A DNA stretch of 64,000 nucleotides from Anthoceros angustus (GCA_010909165.1 MU008151.1:310001-374000); one strand, 5' to 3'. Positions 32,524-44,592 are shown, counted from the first letter of the stretch. Program-made: numbers and translations. Notes: generated by a model not told the origin, from the sequence alone.

Positions 32524-35500
32524 TCAGAGCGGCTGATAGACTTGTCTCTTAATTCCCCTCCGCATACACCGTTCGCAGACCCATGCCACTCCTCGTCCTC
32601 CATCCTGCCGTTTCCGATATTGCACCTTGTGCAGTTGGAATTTGTCGGCCATTTGATCCCTCAGCAACGGCTGCAACAGATTCTTCAGAGCAATCCATGC
32701 CTCTTGCACGGGAGTGTTCTGGCTCGCAGCTGGTCCTGTCAGGTCCAGATTTAAATGGGACAGGGCTGACTTCCCAAAGGCCGCAGCCACAGAAACCGCT
32801 CCATCCAAGCTGGTAGCAGGGTCGGGAACCGCACCCCCAATGCCGGCAGCCACGTGTAGGCCAGCCTTGGCCAGGAAGAGCAATAGCTTTGCACCGTTGA
32901 TTGCTAAGGGCCTGATCCACCTCCACTTCGCATCCTCCAATGTCAGGTCAAATCCAGTTTGGCCCTGCACGATGTGATTCCCAAAGATGTTTTCGCACAT
33001 GAAGTGCAGCTTAGCCGCTTTGCCCACACGCACCCCTGCAATCAATCTCTGTGCTAGATCCACGTCTGCAGTGGTGAAGTAGGGACGTCTGGGTATCTGA
33101 CTGCTTTCTAATTCTGCAGAGAAATTCATAATCTCATCCATCTTCGAAAGCAAGAGTTGTAGAGTATCTTCCTGCCAGTCTTGATAGCGCTTATCTCATG
33201 TTGGATAAGTTGCAAAGTCTCGCCAATTCTATCCACTTTGACTCCACTGCTTTCACCTCTTGCTTCAAATCTCTTATCCCTTGATTGATGGTTTGCAACA
33301 GTTGCTCCCCATCTCCGAGTGAGTTGTTCCAGGGAGGGATATAGTACGTCGGATGTAGGCAAACCGAGACGTTTGAAGTGGTGCGTCTTGTTGTGCGAGC
33401 ACCCTTCCTCTGTAGGCAGGACTTCCTCTACAGCTGCATCTATGTTGGATATGGTTTGAAGGAGACCTGTTCGTCGCCTTTGCAAGACATCCCAGACTTC
33501 ACCAGTACTTAAGAGCTCATCAGCTCCCTCAAAGGCACTCTCCAAAGAGGCTTCAGGACATGCTGGCCACGACCACCTGAAGTCGGCCAGATCCATTGAG
33601 GAGAAAATCTCCCCTGTACAGTCTTGTTGGTCTGCAAAAACACACTTGAGCAAATCCTGCGTTAGCACTGACTGGTTATGCCGGTAGATACAGAGTGTGA
33701 GGTTTTCGACACACTCTGTCCTGATAATTCCTTCCACAAGCTCGACTCCCGGACTGCCTTCAGGGGAAGCACAAAAGATTTCAACTTTGCAATCACATGT
33801 TCCTTGAGAAACTCGATAGTTTCATCTTTGCTCTTGGATGACCTCACCAGAATATCAATATGGTCACCGATGTCTCCGGTGTCCTCTCCGATATCCCCAC
33901 TGCTTTCCAAAACACAACCATACCATCACACAAAAGTTGATGAGGTTGCGTTCAATACGATATTGATGAGGTTGCATGCCATGGAATCCGGTTAACAAAT
34001 CCTTTCGAAGGCAGACCTGCAATACGCAAACCTCCACAATGTCAGTAAACAGGTTGAAGACACACACCATCAAACAAAGACATGTTGGTAGTTATCGTAC
34101 TTGGAATCTAGGAAAAAGCCTGGACCAAGAGACGTCTTCGTCTTGTCAAGGCACTGTAACCTCCTTCCGAGGTAGTTGTAATTGCTTGCTGTATCAGCAG
34201 TTTCCCAGTTCAACTTTCGTCTCCCACGAAGAGCGTCATCATCACCGGCGGCCATGGTGAAGGGAACAAAGAATCCGACACCTCGAATCGGATCCTCTTC
34301 ATAGCATAAGTTGAGAGTAGTCATCAACGATACCAGATGTTGCCTTTCAATCCCCTCCGCTTGTGTGCCGCTGAGAATCTCATCCAAGGTGGAATGAAGC
34401 AGACTTCGAGCAACAAATCCATCTGAGGAATGCGACAAACCTCTAGTAGACGGGAGACATGCTCTGGTTAGAAGGTGAATGAGTCGCCCTAAAAAATTGT
34501 GACTGATCCAGTGTGGATTTATCACCACAACATCTGTATCTTGAAAACAGATGATACTACCCACATCATGCAGATAGGCAAGAATGGCTCCCAATCGTTC
34601 CACCTCATCTTGAACCCCACCTTTGTGGAGACTCTTCAGCTCGTTTTGGAACAAAGTTTGAAGTTGCTGTTTCCTCACCATCGGTTGAGCTGGATGTTGG
34701 GATACCCAGGCAGTCAAATCAGCACTCAATCGGTTGCATACCTCGGGTACCCAAAACAGTTTAGTTGCAAATAGAGCTCGAAACGATTCCATGAGTGCGT
34801 CCAGCAAGGGCTTCACACTCTTGGCAGATCGAGCGTCCATGGAGAAGAGTGTTTTGTTTCACGTGAACAACCTGTTCAAACTCGGTGGCCAACTGTCAGA
34901 ACGGGTTGAAGGAGATCCGGTATGCTTCAGCATCAGAACGCTTCATCTTATCCACATGAGTTGCCACCACAAATATTTGAGGCAAAGTAGAGCCCACGTT
35001 GCGACAATTGGAGTTGATGAACCTAAGCCAGTACGCCAAGCTCCTTCTGAACCTGTCCTGCAGGACATTAGACGGATGCAGTTGGGGAGGTTTCCGATCA
35101 TCAAATGGGCTGAACGCAAACAGGAAGATACATGCTTGGTTGAAGGTCGGAAAAGGTAGTCTTGCAGAGCTCGGTAGTGAGCTTGTCCAGCCAGATCCCA
35201 CATGGTAACTTGCATATCATGGTCGTTGCGCAACACCTCGATTTCTATGCCTTCCGTTCTGGTACCGGTGACGGAAGCCATCCGTCGCCAAGCACGAAAT
35301 ATTTTTCCCTTCAGTCGAGCTAGAACTTGGCTGAGCTGGAACTTGATGCGGCTGTGTGTCGTCTCCATGCGCGAATCATGGTGGTGCGGAGAGTGGTCTT
35401 CCCTGCCAAAGGGCACCGCACAGGAAGAGGCGCCCAGCCTTGGGCATCACAGGCCCTTGCCTGCCCACGAGCAAAGGCCAGTAAGCCTCTTGAGTGGCAT

Positions 35501-38011
35501 TGCCTGCCAAGGCTGCATTGATGATTGCGTCCTTTCCTTCCGCTTCCCATGTTGTCCCCTGGATGTTGATCTCCGTAACGTCTTGTTGACTTGAATACAG
35601 TTCATCAAGTCTCTAAACATGTCATGATCCAGGGCGTCCCAGAGAAATGTCGAGCTTTTTCAGAGATGCGTTGCCCTCCAAGGATCTCAGTAACTCTTTC
35701 TTGAACGAGGCGTGGCCGTAGAGACGCTGCAATTTCAGGACACGCAGTGCTTTGCATTCCGGGAGCAACTGGACAAGGCGCATCCACACTTCCGTCGCAG
35801 CTGATAGTCGTCGGGAGAAGAAACGAAGATCAGATATGGTGGAGTTGTGGCGTAACCCGTCCAGGCCGTGGATGAGAGCATATGGAGTGGTGGCAAGCAT
35901 CTCGATACGATCGTTGGTGCGCAGCATTCCGGCCAGGGCGTCTGCCAGGCCTGCCTCCCCATCCTTCGAGATATCCAAACGAAGCGTTGTGGCGCCACAG
36001 ATGGAGGCATTCTCATCCGCGCGGGTGATAGCGAGTTTGAGCACAGTGCCCATGGGCCCGAGGCCGCCGGGAATGGGACCCCGCAATGCAACGCCATCAT
36101 GCAACGCCAGATACCGGAGCGTGGCACAGAGCGGAAGAGCATTTGCAATACACTGGGCTCCCGCCACATCCATGCCGATGCTTCAGCATCAGAACGCTTC
36201 ATCTTATCCACATGAGTTGCCACCACAAATATTTGAGGCAAAGTAGAGCCCACGTTGCGACAATTGGAGTTGATGAACCTAAGCCAGTACGCCAAGCTCC
36301 TTCTGAACCTGTCCTGCAGGACATTAGACGGATGCAGTTGGGGAGGTTTCCGATCATCAAATGGGCTGAACGCAAACAGGAAGATACATGCTTGGTTGAA
36401 GGTCGGAAAAGGTAGTCTTGCAGAGCTCGGTAGTGAGCTTGTCCAGCCAGATCCCACATGGTAACTTGCATATCATGGTCGTTGCGCAACACCTCGATTT
36501 CTATGCCTTCCGTTCTGGTACCGGTGACGGAAGCCATCCGTCGCCAAGCACGAAATATTTTTCCCTTCAGTCGAGCTAGAACTTGGCTGAGCTGGAACGG
36601 GTGATGCGGCTGTGTCGTCTCCATGCGCGAATCATGGTGGTGCGGAGTGGTCTTCCCCAAGGGCACCGCACAGGAAGAGGCGCCCAGCCTTGGGCATCAC
36701 AGGCCCTTGCCTGCCCACGAGCAAAGGCCAGTAAGCCTCTTGAGTGGCATTGCCTGCCAAGGCTGCATTGATGATTGCGTCCTTTCCTTCCGCTTCCCAT
36801 GTTGTCCCCTGGATGTCGATCTCCCGTAACGTCTTGTTGACTTGAATACAGTTCATCAAGTCTCTAAACATGTCATGGTCCAGGGCGTCCCAGAAGGAAA
36901 TGTCGAGCTTTTTCAGAGATGCGTTGCCCTCCAAGGATCTCAGCAACTCTTTCTTGAACGAGGCGTGGCCCTAGAGCGAACTCAAGTGCAGGACACGCAG
37001 TGCTTTGCATTCCGGGAGCAAGTGGACAAGGCGCATCCACATCCGTCGCAGCTGATATTCGGAGACGAAGTTCAGATATGGTGGAGTTGTGGCGTAACCC
37101 GTCCAGGCCGTGGATGAGAGCATATGGAGTGGTGACAAGCATCTCGATACGATCGTTGGTGCGCAGCATTCCGGCCAGGGCGTCTGCCAGGCCTGCCTCC
37201 CCATCCTTCGAGATATCCAAATAAAGCTTGTGACGCCAGAGATGGAGGCATTCTCATCCGCGCGGGTGAAAGCAAGTTTGAGCACAGTGCCCATGGGCCG
37301 CCGGGAATGGGACCCGCAATGCAACGCCGGAATGCCATGCAACGCCAGATACCGGAGCGTGGCACAGAGCGGAAGAGCATTTGCAATACACTGAGCTCCC
37401 GCCACATCCATGCCGATGTCATTCAGTGACAGATTCTTGAGACAGGGAGCCGTGGCCAGAATGCGGGCCAGGTGCTGTGCCCCTTCAGCACCTCCTACCT
37501 TGTTCCATCGTAAGTACAACCGCTCCAGGACAGAATCCTTGTTCAAGCCTTTGGCCAGGGCACCCAGTCCCGCGGCATCAAGCCCAACCCTAGGTGCTGA
37601 AAGTTCTCGTAAGCTGCGACTGGATGCAACAAGCTGGCCCAGAGCCTCGCAAGCCGCCTGCCTTCCAAAACCTTCACAGCCACTCACACTCAAAAATTTC
37701 AGGGAAGGGTTGGACGCCAGGCCCCCCAACAGAACCGACACTTCATCCTCCCGATCCAAGCCGATGGCCCACGCGCGGTCGATGGTTATGAACTCGAGAC
37801 TGCGGCAGTTGGCAATGGCTGTCAACACCGCTTGCGCACTCGCCAGTGCCTTCCCTCATCACCACGGATTCGATCAGTGAAGTAGCCGCCATACTTCTTC
37901 ATTATGCAGATCGGGTAGTTCGGACACGGCATTCCGGCCCAGATCTAGCAGCAGCTGCTGCAGCTGAACCGGCAGCGCGCGCCAATCCTCCGCCTCATGC
38001 TCTTCCGCCAT
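32524..38011 (-). CDS. Roco-family protein (LRR-Roc-COR), frame broken, internal duplication
   Basis: Large GTPase of the Roco family, in plants represented by TORNADO1-like proteins; membership is inferred from domain order. Start codon at 38011, giving MAEEHEAEDWRALPVQLQQL. Domains on the minus strand: LRRs of ribonuclease-inhibitor type (about 37830-36950, words LRELSAPRVGLDAAGLGALA, LERLYLRWNKVGG, GMDVAGAQCIANAL); Roc domain with P-loop AGKTT (35405-35393), G3 DLAGQ (about 35190) and G4-like THVDK (about 34955); COR domain (34840-34070, words LHDVGSIICFQ, VVINPHWISHNFLGRLI); a C-terminal part ending VAWVCERCMRRG with stop at 32524. The segment LRR-end to Roc appears twice (36182-37420 and 34923-36181). 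Several frame changes occur, for example after codon 36, where the upstream copy stays open, and near 34000-33700, where introns may also lie. Either a pseudogene or an assembly with indels. Confidence 0.7.
34923..36181 (-). repeat. Internal tandem duplication of LRR-Roc segment
   Basis: A unit of 1259 bp from CTTCAGCATCAGAACGCTTC (34923) is repeated from the identical word at 36182. The junction at 36181/36182 joins an LRR reading AGAQCIANALP on one side to the G4-side end of a Roc domain on the other. Both units contain the P-loop region, but the distal one reads LGKTT with bases missing before Gly, and the proximal one AGKTT. Confidence 0.9.
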
Positions 38012-38588
38012 GCTCTGCTATGCTGTGCTATGCTGTGCTATGCTTCTGCTAGAATGGAATGAGGGCCAGGCAGGTGCTGTGCTCCTCCAGGCCACACCAC
38101 ATCCCGCGGCCTTCAGCCCTGGCAGGCAGGCCCCACGCAGCGAAACTTCCCACATGAACGGCGAAACAGCCCAAACTTAAACATGCTAAAATAAGTAAAT
38201 GGGAATGGAATTTGTCCGGGTCAGTCGAGATCAGGACACCGGAACGGAACGGGAAACGGCTCCCGTGCACGGTCCCTGTGATGAATGATGGGCTGGGTTG
38301 GGTTGGGTTGGGTTGGGTTGGGTTGGGTTGGGTTGGGTTGGGTTGGGTTGGGTTGGGTTGGGTTGGGTTGGGTTGGGTTGGGTTGGGTTGGGTTGGGTTG
38401 GGTTGGTTGGGTTGGGTTGGGTTGGGTTGGGTTGGGTTGGGAGTTCATAACCCTAGTGGTGGGCGGGTGACGGTCAATCGGGCCTGGCGGAAGAAGACCA
38501 CACCGACGCGGGCAATTTCAAGGAGAAAGCGGTGGGCGGGCTGACAAGTTGGGCGGGCGCACGCATGCGTGCTCGATCGAACTCTCCT
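38012..38588. promoter_or_regulatory. 5' flank of the Roco gene, shared with upstream copy
   Basis: Contains a TGCTATGC short repeat next to the start codon (38011-38044) and, 280 bp upstream of it, the (GGGTT)n tract. The same arrangement is seen at 40569-41158, so promoter and first exon were duplicated together. No clear TATA box was found on the minus strand. Confidence 0.5.
38290..38441. repeat. (GGGTT)n microsatellite, about 30 units
   Basis: Uninterrupted GGGTT units except for one GGTT near 38402. The plus strand has many GGG runs spaced by two bases, the formal pattern of a G-quadruplex. The Roco gene reads from the other strand, so the G-rich strand would be its template strand. 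Not a known plant telomere word. Confidence 0.95.
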
Positions 38589-38592
38589 TTGC

Positions 38593-39123
38593 ATGCAGGC
38601 AGGCGGTAGCGGCCGGTCAGGCAATGGCGGTATGAGGAGGAAAACTCACGCGCTCGGGGCATACTGGCGAAGGGAGGAAATAGGCGCTGAGACAGGGGCT
38701 CAGCGCGGGGAGAAGCAGAAGGAGCGCATGAGGGTGGTGCCTTCCCTCTCTGAGCCAAGGTCTGCAGGAGAGCCGGAGGATTTTTTGGAGAACGAAAGAG
38801 GAAGGAAGATGGCGCCTCGAGCCGCGGCAAAAATTCCCACCACGCAGTGGCCCAACATGGACCACTGGAAGGTTAGAGCTGGCAGCCTTGTGCAGGAACT
38901 GGGCCTGGATTTCATGGAGAAGAAATGGTGCTCTGACGGCCCGGCATTGGTGCGAGTCGCCAGTGAAGGTGCAGAGGCGGCCGAGGAAGAGGCCGCAAAT
39001 TGGGATTTGGGGCTCTTCCGATCCGTGTATGGGCGAGAGGAATTGGAGGAGGGGAGCACAGTGATTGACCCCGGAGGAAGAAGACCCAGGCTGCAGCCCA
39101 GCGCTCATGAAGCTGGGAAGTGA
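38593..39123 (+). CDS. Hypothetical 176-residue protein in a unique insert
   Basis: Open frame from ATG 38593 in the 647-bp segment (38589-39235) between the two Roco copies, absent from the other copy. Words: MAPRAAAKIPTTQWPNMDHW, SLVQELGLDFMEKKWC, ALVRVASEGAEAAEEEAANW, LFRSVYGREELEEG. The second half (from 38810) looks like real protein sequence by residue mix, but I recognise no family. It may be an exon captured from elsewhere. Confidence 0.3.
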   Translation: MQAGGSGRSGNGGMRRKTHALGAYWRREEIGAETGAQRGEKQKERMRVVPSLSEPRSAGEPEDFLENERGRKMAPRAAAKIPTTQWPNMDHWKVRAGSLVQELGLDFMEKKWCSDGPALVRVASEGAEAAEEEAANWDLGLFRSVYGREELEEGSTVIDPGGRRPRLQPSAHEAGK

Positions 39124-39234
39124 GAGTTAACAATGGATGGGTGACTCGCTCGTATGCACTGCAGTGGTGGGATTGGCCAAGTGGATTTTGTGTTTCCTGA
39201 GCCGGAAGTTGGATCACATGGCGGACCACTTCTT

Positions 39235-40568
39235 GGTCTTCCCCAAGGGCACCGCACAGGAAGAGGCGCCCAGCCTTGGGCATCACAGGCCCTTGCCTGC
39301 CCACGAGCAAAGGCCAGTAAGCCTCTTGAGTGGCATTGCCTGCCAAGGCTGCATTGATGATTGCGTCCTTTCCTTCCGCTTCCCATGTTGTCCCCTGGAT
39401 GTTGATCTCCGTAACGTCTTGTTGACTTGAATACAGTTCATCAAGTCTCTAAACATGTCATGATCCAGGGCGTCCCAGAGAAATGTCGAGCTTTTTCAGA
39501 GATGCGTTGCCCTCCAAGGATCTCAGCAACTCTTTCTTGAACGAGGCGTGGCCCTCGAGCGATCAAGTCCAGGACACGCAGTGCTTTGCATTCCGGGAGC
39601 AACTGGACAAGGCGCATCCACATCCGTCGCAGCTGATATTCGGAGACGAAGTTCAGATATGGTGGAGTTGTGGCGTAACCCGTCCAGGCCGTGGATGAGA
39701 GCATATGGAGTGGTGACAAGCATCTCGATACGATCGTTGGTGCGCAGCATTCCGGCCAGGGCGTCTGCCAGGCCTGCCTCCCCATCCTTCGAGATATCCA
39801 AATAAAGCTTGTGACGCCAGAGATGGAGGCATTCTCATCCGCGCGGGTGAAAGCAAGTTTGAGCACAGTGCCCATGGGCCGCCGGGAATGGGACCCGCAA
39901 TGCAACGCCGGAATGCCATGCAACGCCAGATACCGGAGCGTGGCACAGAGCGGAAGAGCATTTGCAATACACTGGGCTCCCCACATCCATGCCGATGTCT
40001 TCAGTGACAGATCCTTGAGACGGGGAGCCGTGGCCAGAATGCGGGCCAGGTGCTGTGCCCCTTCAGCACCTCCCACCTCGTTCCTCTAAGTCAACTCCAG
40101 GACAGAATCCTTGTTGAAGCCTTTGGCCAGGGCACCCAGTCCCGCGGCATCAAGCCCAACGGTGCTGAAAGTTTCGTAAGCTGCGACTGGATGCAACAAG
40201 CTGGCCCAGAGCCTCGCAAGCCGCCTGCCTTCCAAAACCTTCACAGCCACAGTCAGATATTCCAGGAAGGGTTGGACGCCAGGCCCCCAACAGAACCGAC
40301 ACTTCATCCTCCCGATCCAAGCCGATGGCCCACCCTCAATGGTTATGAACTCGAGACTGCGGCAGTTGGCAATGGCTGTCAACACCCGCTTGCACTCGCC
40401 AGTGCCTTCCCTCATCACCACGGATTCGATCAGTGAAGTAGCCGCCATACTCTTCTTCATATGCAGATCGGGTAGTTCGGACACGGCATTCCGGCCCAGA
40501 TCTAGCAGCAGCTGCTGCAGCTTAACCGGCAGCGCGCGCCAATCCTCCGCCTCATGCTCTTCCGCCAT
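39235..40568 (-). pseudogene. Partial Roco gene copy (LRR part only)
   Basis: Starts MAEEHEAEDWRALPVKLQQL at 40568 and covers the LRRs to the start of the Roc domain, where it is cut at the P-loop (LFLCGALG at about 39235). The first 67 codons are open here (through KKSMAATSLIESVV), unlike in the copy at 38011. Later frames are broken. The GVGLDAAGLGALA and LATAPRLKDLSLK LRR words are visible. Offset to the other copy is about 2557 bp. Confidence 0.85.
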
Positions 40569-40849
40569 GCTCTGCTATGCTGTGCTATGCTATGCTATGC
40601 CGGACTGCTAGAATGGAATGAGGGCCAGGCAGGTGCTGTGCTCCTCCAGGCCACACCACATCCCGCGGCCTTCAGCCCTGGCAGGCAGGCCCCACGCAGC
40701 GAAACTTCCCACATGAACGGCGAAACAGCCCATGCTAAAATAAGTAAATGAAGTAATGGAATGGGAATTTGTCCGGGTCAGTCGAGATCAGGACACCGGA
40801 ACGGAACGGAAACGGCTCCCGTGCACGGTCCCTGTGATGAATGATGGGC

Positions 40850-41013
40850 TGGGTTGGGTTGGGTTGGGTTGGGTTGGGTTGGGTTGGGTTGGGTTGGGTT
40901 AGGTTGGGTTGGGTTGGGTTGGGTTGGGTTGGGTTGGGTTGGGTTGGGTTGGGTTGGGTTGGGTTGGGTTGGGTTGGGTTGGGTTGGGTTGGGTTGGGTT
41001 GGGTTGGGTTGGG
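40850..41013. repeat. (GGGTT)n microsatellite, about 33 units
   Basis: Second tract, 280 bp upstream of the partial Roco copy, with one unit changed to GGTTA near 40900. The identical position in both copies shows the tract existed before the duplication. Confidence 0.95.
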
Positions 41014-41158
41014 AGTTCATAACCCTAGTGGTGGGCGGGGTGACGGTCAATCGGAGCGCGGAAGAAGACCACACCCGGAGGGCCAATTTCAAGGAGAAAG
41101 GGCGGGCTGACAAGTTGGGCGAGGGCGCCGCATGCGTGGTGCTGATCGAACTCTCCTT

Positions 41159-42904
41159 CCTCGGCCCTCCTTGATTTCACCCTTTTTGATTCATGTGTTT
41201 GCGCATTCCGGATGCCTAACAGAGTTGGAAGCTGTGTCTGCCCTTCATAGCTGGAAACCGGTCAGGGAACTCAAGGTAGAGGAGGAGGAGTGTAAGGAGG
41301 ACTCAAGGAAGGATTCCAGCAGTTGGGAATGCGCCTCTCCAGAAGATTCGGATGAAGGTGGGGAGGTTTCCAAGGGCAAGAAGCGGAGGGTGGCGGCAGT
41401 GAGCAGTCGGCCAAAGGAAGGGCAGTGCGGCGGAGGAGGAACCTGACTACACCTAGGGTCACAGTCGAAGTCGTGGTGAAGGAAGAAGATAAAGGAAAGC
41501 AGTTGTTCCCCTTCAGTGCGGAGGGCAGTCGCCGCTAGGAGAGGTGGAGTGAATGAAGGAGCAGACCAACCCCTAGGAGAGGAAGGCTTAGTTTGACCCC
41601 GGGCCAGCGGACTCAAGGACATTTTTGGCGATATCTCACGACCCGTCCGGTGAAGTGGAAGCGAATGAGCGTCAGGTGTGTGGAAGGAAATGGGCACGGG
41701 AATAGCCCAATTCGGGAATCTGCAGGCTCTGACCTCTGCCATGGCTCAAACTCAAGCGGATCTTCTCGACCATGGCTCTCACTTGGTCGAGTGTGCGAGG
41801 CGGGCCAGAAGAAGGCGAGCTACGACCGTAGTAGCCAGCAACCACCGTGGGAAGCAACCACCGGTGGCTAAATCGACCCGTGGGAAGCACCACGGTGGCT
41901 AAATCGCCACCGTCGCGGAAGGAGGAACGGTGAAGCCACGCGAGCACTACGGATGGGGATGACTCCCTGGAACCCCAGGCGCGGCCCAGGATTGTCCAGG
42001 AGGAGGAGGTAAGGACCTGTAGCGAAGGCGTGTGTCTTGCAGGCGTCTGGATGAGGATGCTCATGTCCACCCTGCATGGTGGCCAGTGCTCACTCTAAAT
42101 GTGTATGTGGTTGTTGGGACGGGAGGCGGAAACTATCCGCATCTTAAGCGCCACGGCGTTTACGATGGTTCCTTGAGCGGGGCTACCGCAAGTGGTGCTT
42201 GAGGAGATCGGTGGGCGGAGGCTAGAACATGGAGGAGGGCGCCGTGGCTGTCAGCGATGAGGAGGCGAGACAACAGGCATAGAGGCCATAGACGCGCGAC
42301 GCCCACGGGAAGATGCGAAGAAACCGCAGGCAGCGAAAGTGAGGTGGAGGTTTTGGGGGTGAATCGTTCGGATCAGAGGCGTGGCAGGAGAGCAAGAGGG
42401 ACCCCCATAGGCCGCAGGGCTAGGCAGCAACCACGGCGGCGGCCGCGCTGATTTTAGAGGAGTGCGACATCATAGGCCGGGGTTTCTTTTTGGGTTAGAG
42501 GATAGGATGTTTTGAGAGCCTGCGGAGCTGTAGTTGCCTGAATTGGTAGGAGCGCTCGTGGTGGGGGCCATAATTTTTAGACATTGGAGAGAAGTGAGTT
42601 GTGGTGATCCGCAGCTGGATGTATAAGAGACCCTTTTTGTGTCTCTCTTAACAGACAATTTTAGGTGTGAATTCTGCGCGCGAGGTTGGTTGGAGACGTC
42701 TGATCAGCATCAAACTGGTTCGGTGCACTGTTTTCTCATCACAAGAAGGTCAGGAAGGTCCCTGGGTGGTCGAGAGCGGAGTGGCCAAGCTCCACGTCTG
42801 GGTTGCTAAGCGGTGAGGGGTAACCGGTGCATGCTGAGTCGGGGATAGGAATTTCCGCGGAAGGAATTTCCAAGTACTAACCAGTGTTTTTTTCTGTCCC
42901 TCCC
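41159..42904. other. No recognised gene; gag-like or UTR-like sequence
   Basis: Plus-strand frames (41132-41446, 41593-41902, 42257-42451) are rich in Arg, Glu and Gly and could be fragments of a retroelement gag, but no zinc knuckle or other motif was seen. Between 41840 and 41930 the palindromic words CCACCGGTGG and CCACGGTGGC recur in a short repeat AAGCACCACGGTGGCTAAAT. At 42895 the satellite begins. Confidence 0.35.
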
Positions 42905-44592
42905 TCCGCTCCCTACGGTAGGGAGACACTCTCATCCTACCTACCTATCTACCTACCTAACTAATGCCCGTAGGGAGCCCCTGCTACCCTACATCCTACC
43001 CATGTAGGGCAGGGAGACACTCTCATCCTACCTATCTACCTACCTAACTAATGCCCGTGAGAGCCACGCTACCCTACATCCGTAGGAGTCCCTGCTACCA
43101 TACATCCTACCCATGTAGGGGCGGGAGACACTCTCATCCTACCTATCTACCTACCTAACTAATGCGTGAGAGCCCACGCTACCCTACATCCGTAGGAGTC
43201 CACCTACCATACATCCTACCCATGTAGGGGGAGACACTCATCCTACCATCTACCTACCTAACTAATGCGTGAGAGCCCACCTACATCCGTAGGAGTCCAC
43301 CGCTACCCTACATCCGTGAGAGCCCTGCTACCCTACATCCGTGAGAGTCCACTGCTACCATACATCCTACCATGTGAGGCGGAGACACTCTCATCCTACC
43401 TATCTACCTACCTAACTAATGCGTGAGAGCCCACCTACCCTACATCCGTAGGAGTCCACCATACATCCTACCCATGTAGGGCGGGAGACACTCTCATCCT
43501 ACCCATGTCTACCTACCTAACTAATGCGTGAGCCCCAGCACCCTACATCCTACCCATGTGGGGCGGAGACACTCTCATCCTACCATCTACCTACCTAACT
43601 AATGCGTGAGAGCCCCCGCTACCCTACATCCGTAGGAGTCCACTGCTACCATACATCCTACCCATGTGGGGCGGAGACACTCTCATCCTACCATCTACCT
43701 ACCTAACTAATGCGTGAGAGCCCACCTGCACCCTACATCCGTAGGAGTCCACTGCTACCATACATCCTACCCATGTGGCGGGAGACACTCTCATCCTACC
43801 TATCTACCTACCTAACTAATGCCCGTGAGAGCCACGCTACCCTACATCCGTAGGAGTCCACTGCTACCATACATCCTACCCATGTGGGGCGGAGACACTC
43901 ATCCTACCTATCTACCTACCTAACTAATGCCCGTGAGCCCCTGCTACCCTACATCCGTAGGGAGCCCCTGCTACCCTACATCCGTAGGGAGCCCCTGCTA
44001 CCCTACATCCGTAGGGAGTCCCTGCTACCATACATCCTACCATGTAGGGCAGGGAGACACTCTCATCCTACCTATCTACCTACCTAGCTAATGCCCGTAG
44101 GGAGCCCCTCTACCCTACATCCGTAGGGAGTCCCTGCTACCATACATCCTACCCATGTAGGGCAGGGAGACACTCTCATCCTACCTATCTACCTACCTAA
44201 CTAATGCCCGTGAGCCCTGCTACCCTACATCCTACCCATGTAGGGGAGACACTCTCATCCTACCATCTACCTACCTAACTAATGCCCGTGAGAGCCCACC
44301 TACCCTACATCCGTAGGAGTCCACCATACATCCTACCCATGTGGGGCGGAGACACTCTCATCCTACCTGTCTACCTACCTAACTAATGCGTGAGAGCCCA
44401 CTACCCTACATCCGTGAGCCCACCTACCCTACATCCTACCCATGTAGGGGGCGGAGACACTCTCATCCTACCTATCTACCTACCTAACTAATGCCCGTGA
44501 GAGCCCACTACCCTACATCCGTAGGGAGCCCCTGCTACCCTACATCCGTAGGGAGTCCCTGCTACCATACATCCTACCCATGTAGGGCCACC
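42905..44592. repeat. Satellite array, about 15 units of 75-160 bp
   Basis: Each unit carries GGAGACACTCTCATCCTACC, CTACCTACCTAACTAATGC and one or more 27-bp subunits CTACCCTACATCCGTAGGGA-type. The word CTAACTAATGC (or CTAGCTAATGC) occurs about 15 times. Units contain the foldback CCCTACAT-CCTACCC-ATGTAGGG (8-bp arms), and the array opens with CTCCCTAC-G-GTAGGGAG. Unit length varies by loss or gain of subunits. No coding function. Confidence 0.95.

Noticed and set aside
38290-38441. Telomere-like array
   Set aside because: The unit GGGTT is not the plant TTTAGGG or TTAGGG word, it is short and sits in a promoter-like place in both gene copies.
38221-38544. Frames of Asn-Pro-Thr-Gln-Pro or Gly-Trp-Val-Gly-Leu repeats
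   Set aside because: Translation of the (GGGTT)n microsatellite only.
41132-42451. Retroviral-type gag gene upstream of the Roco copies
   Set aside because: Only compositional resemblance (Arg/Glu rich); no CCHC knuckle, protease or LTR pair found.
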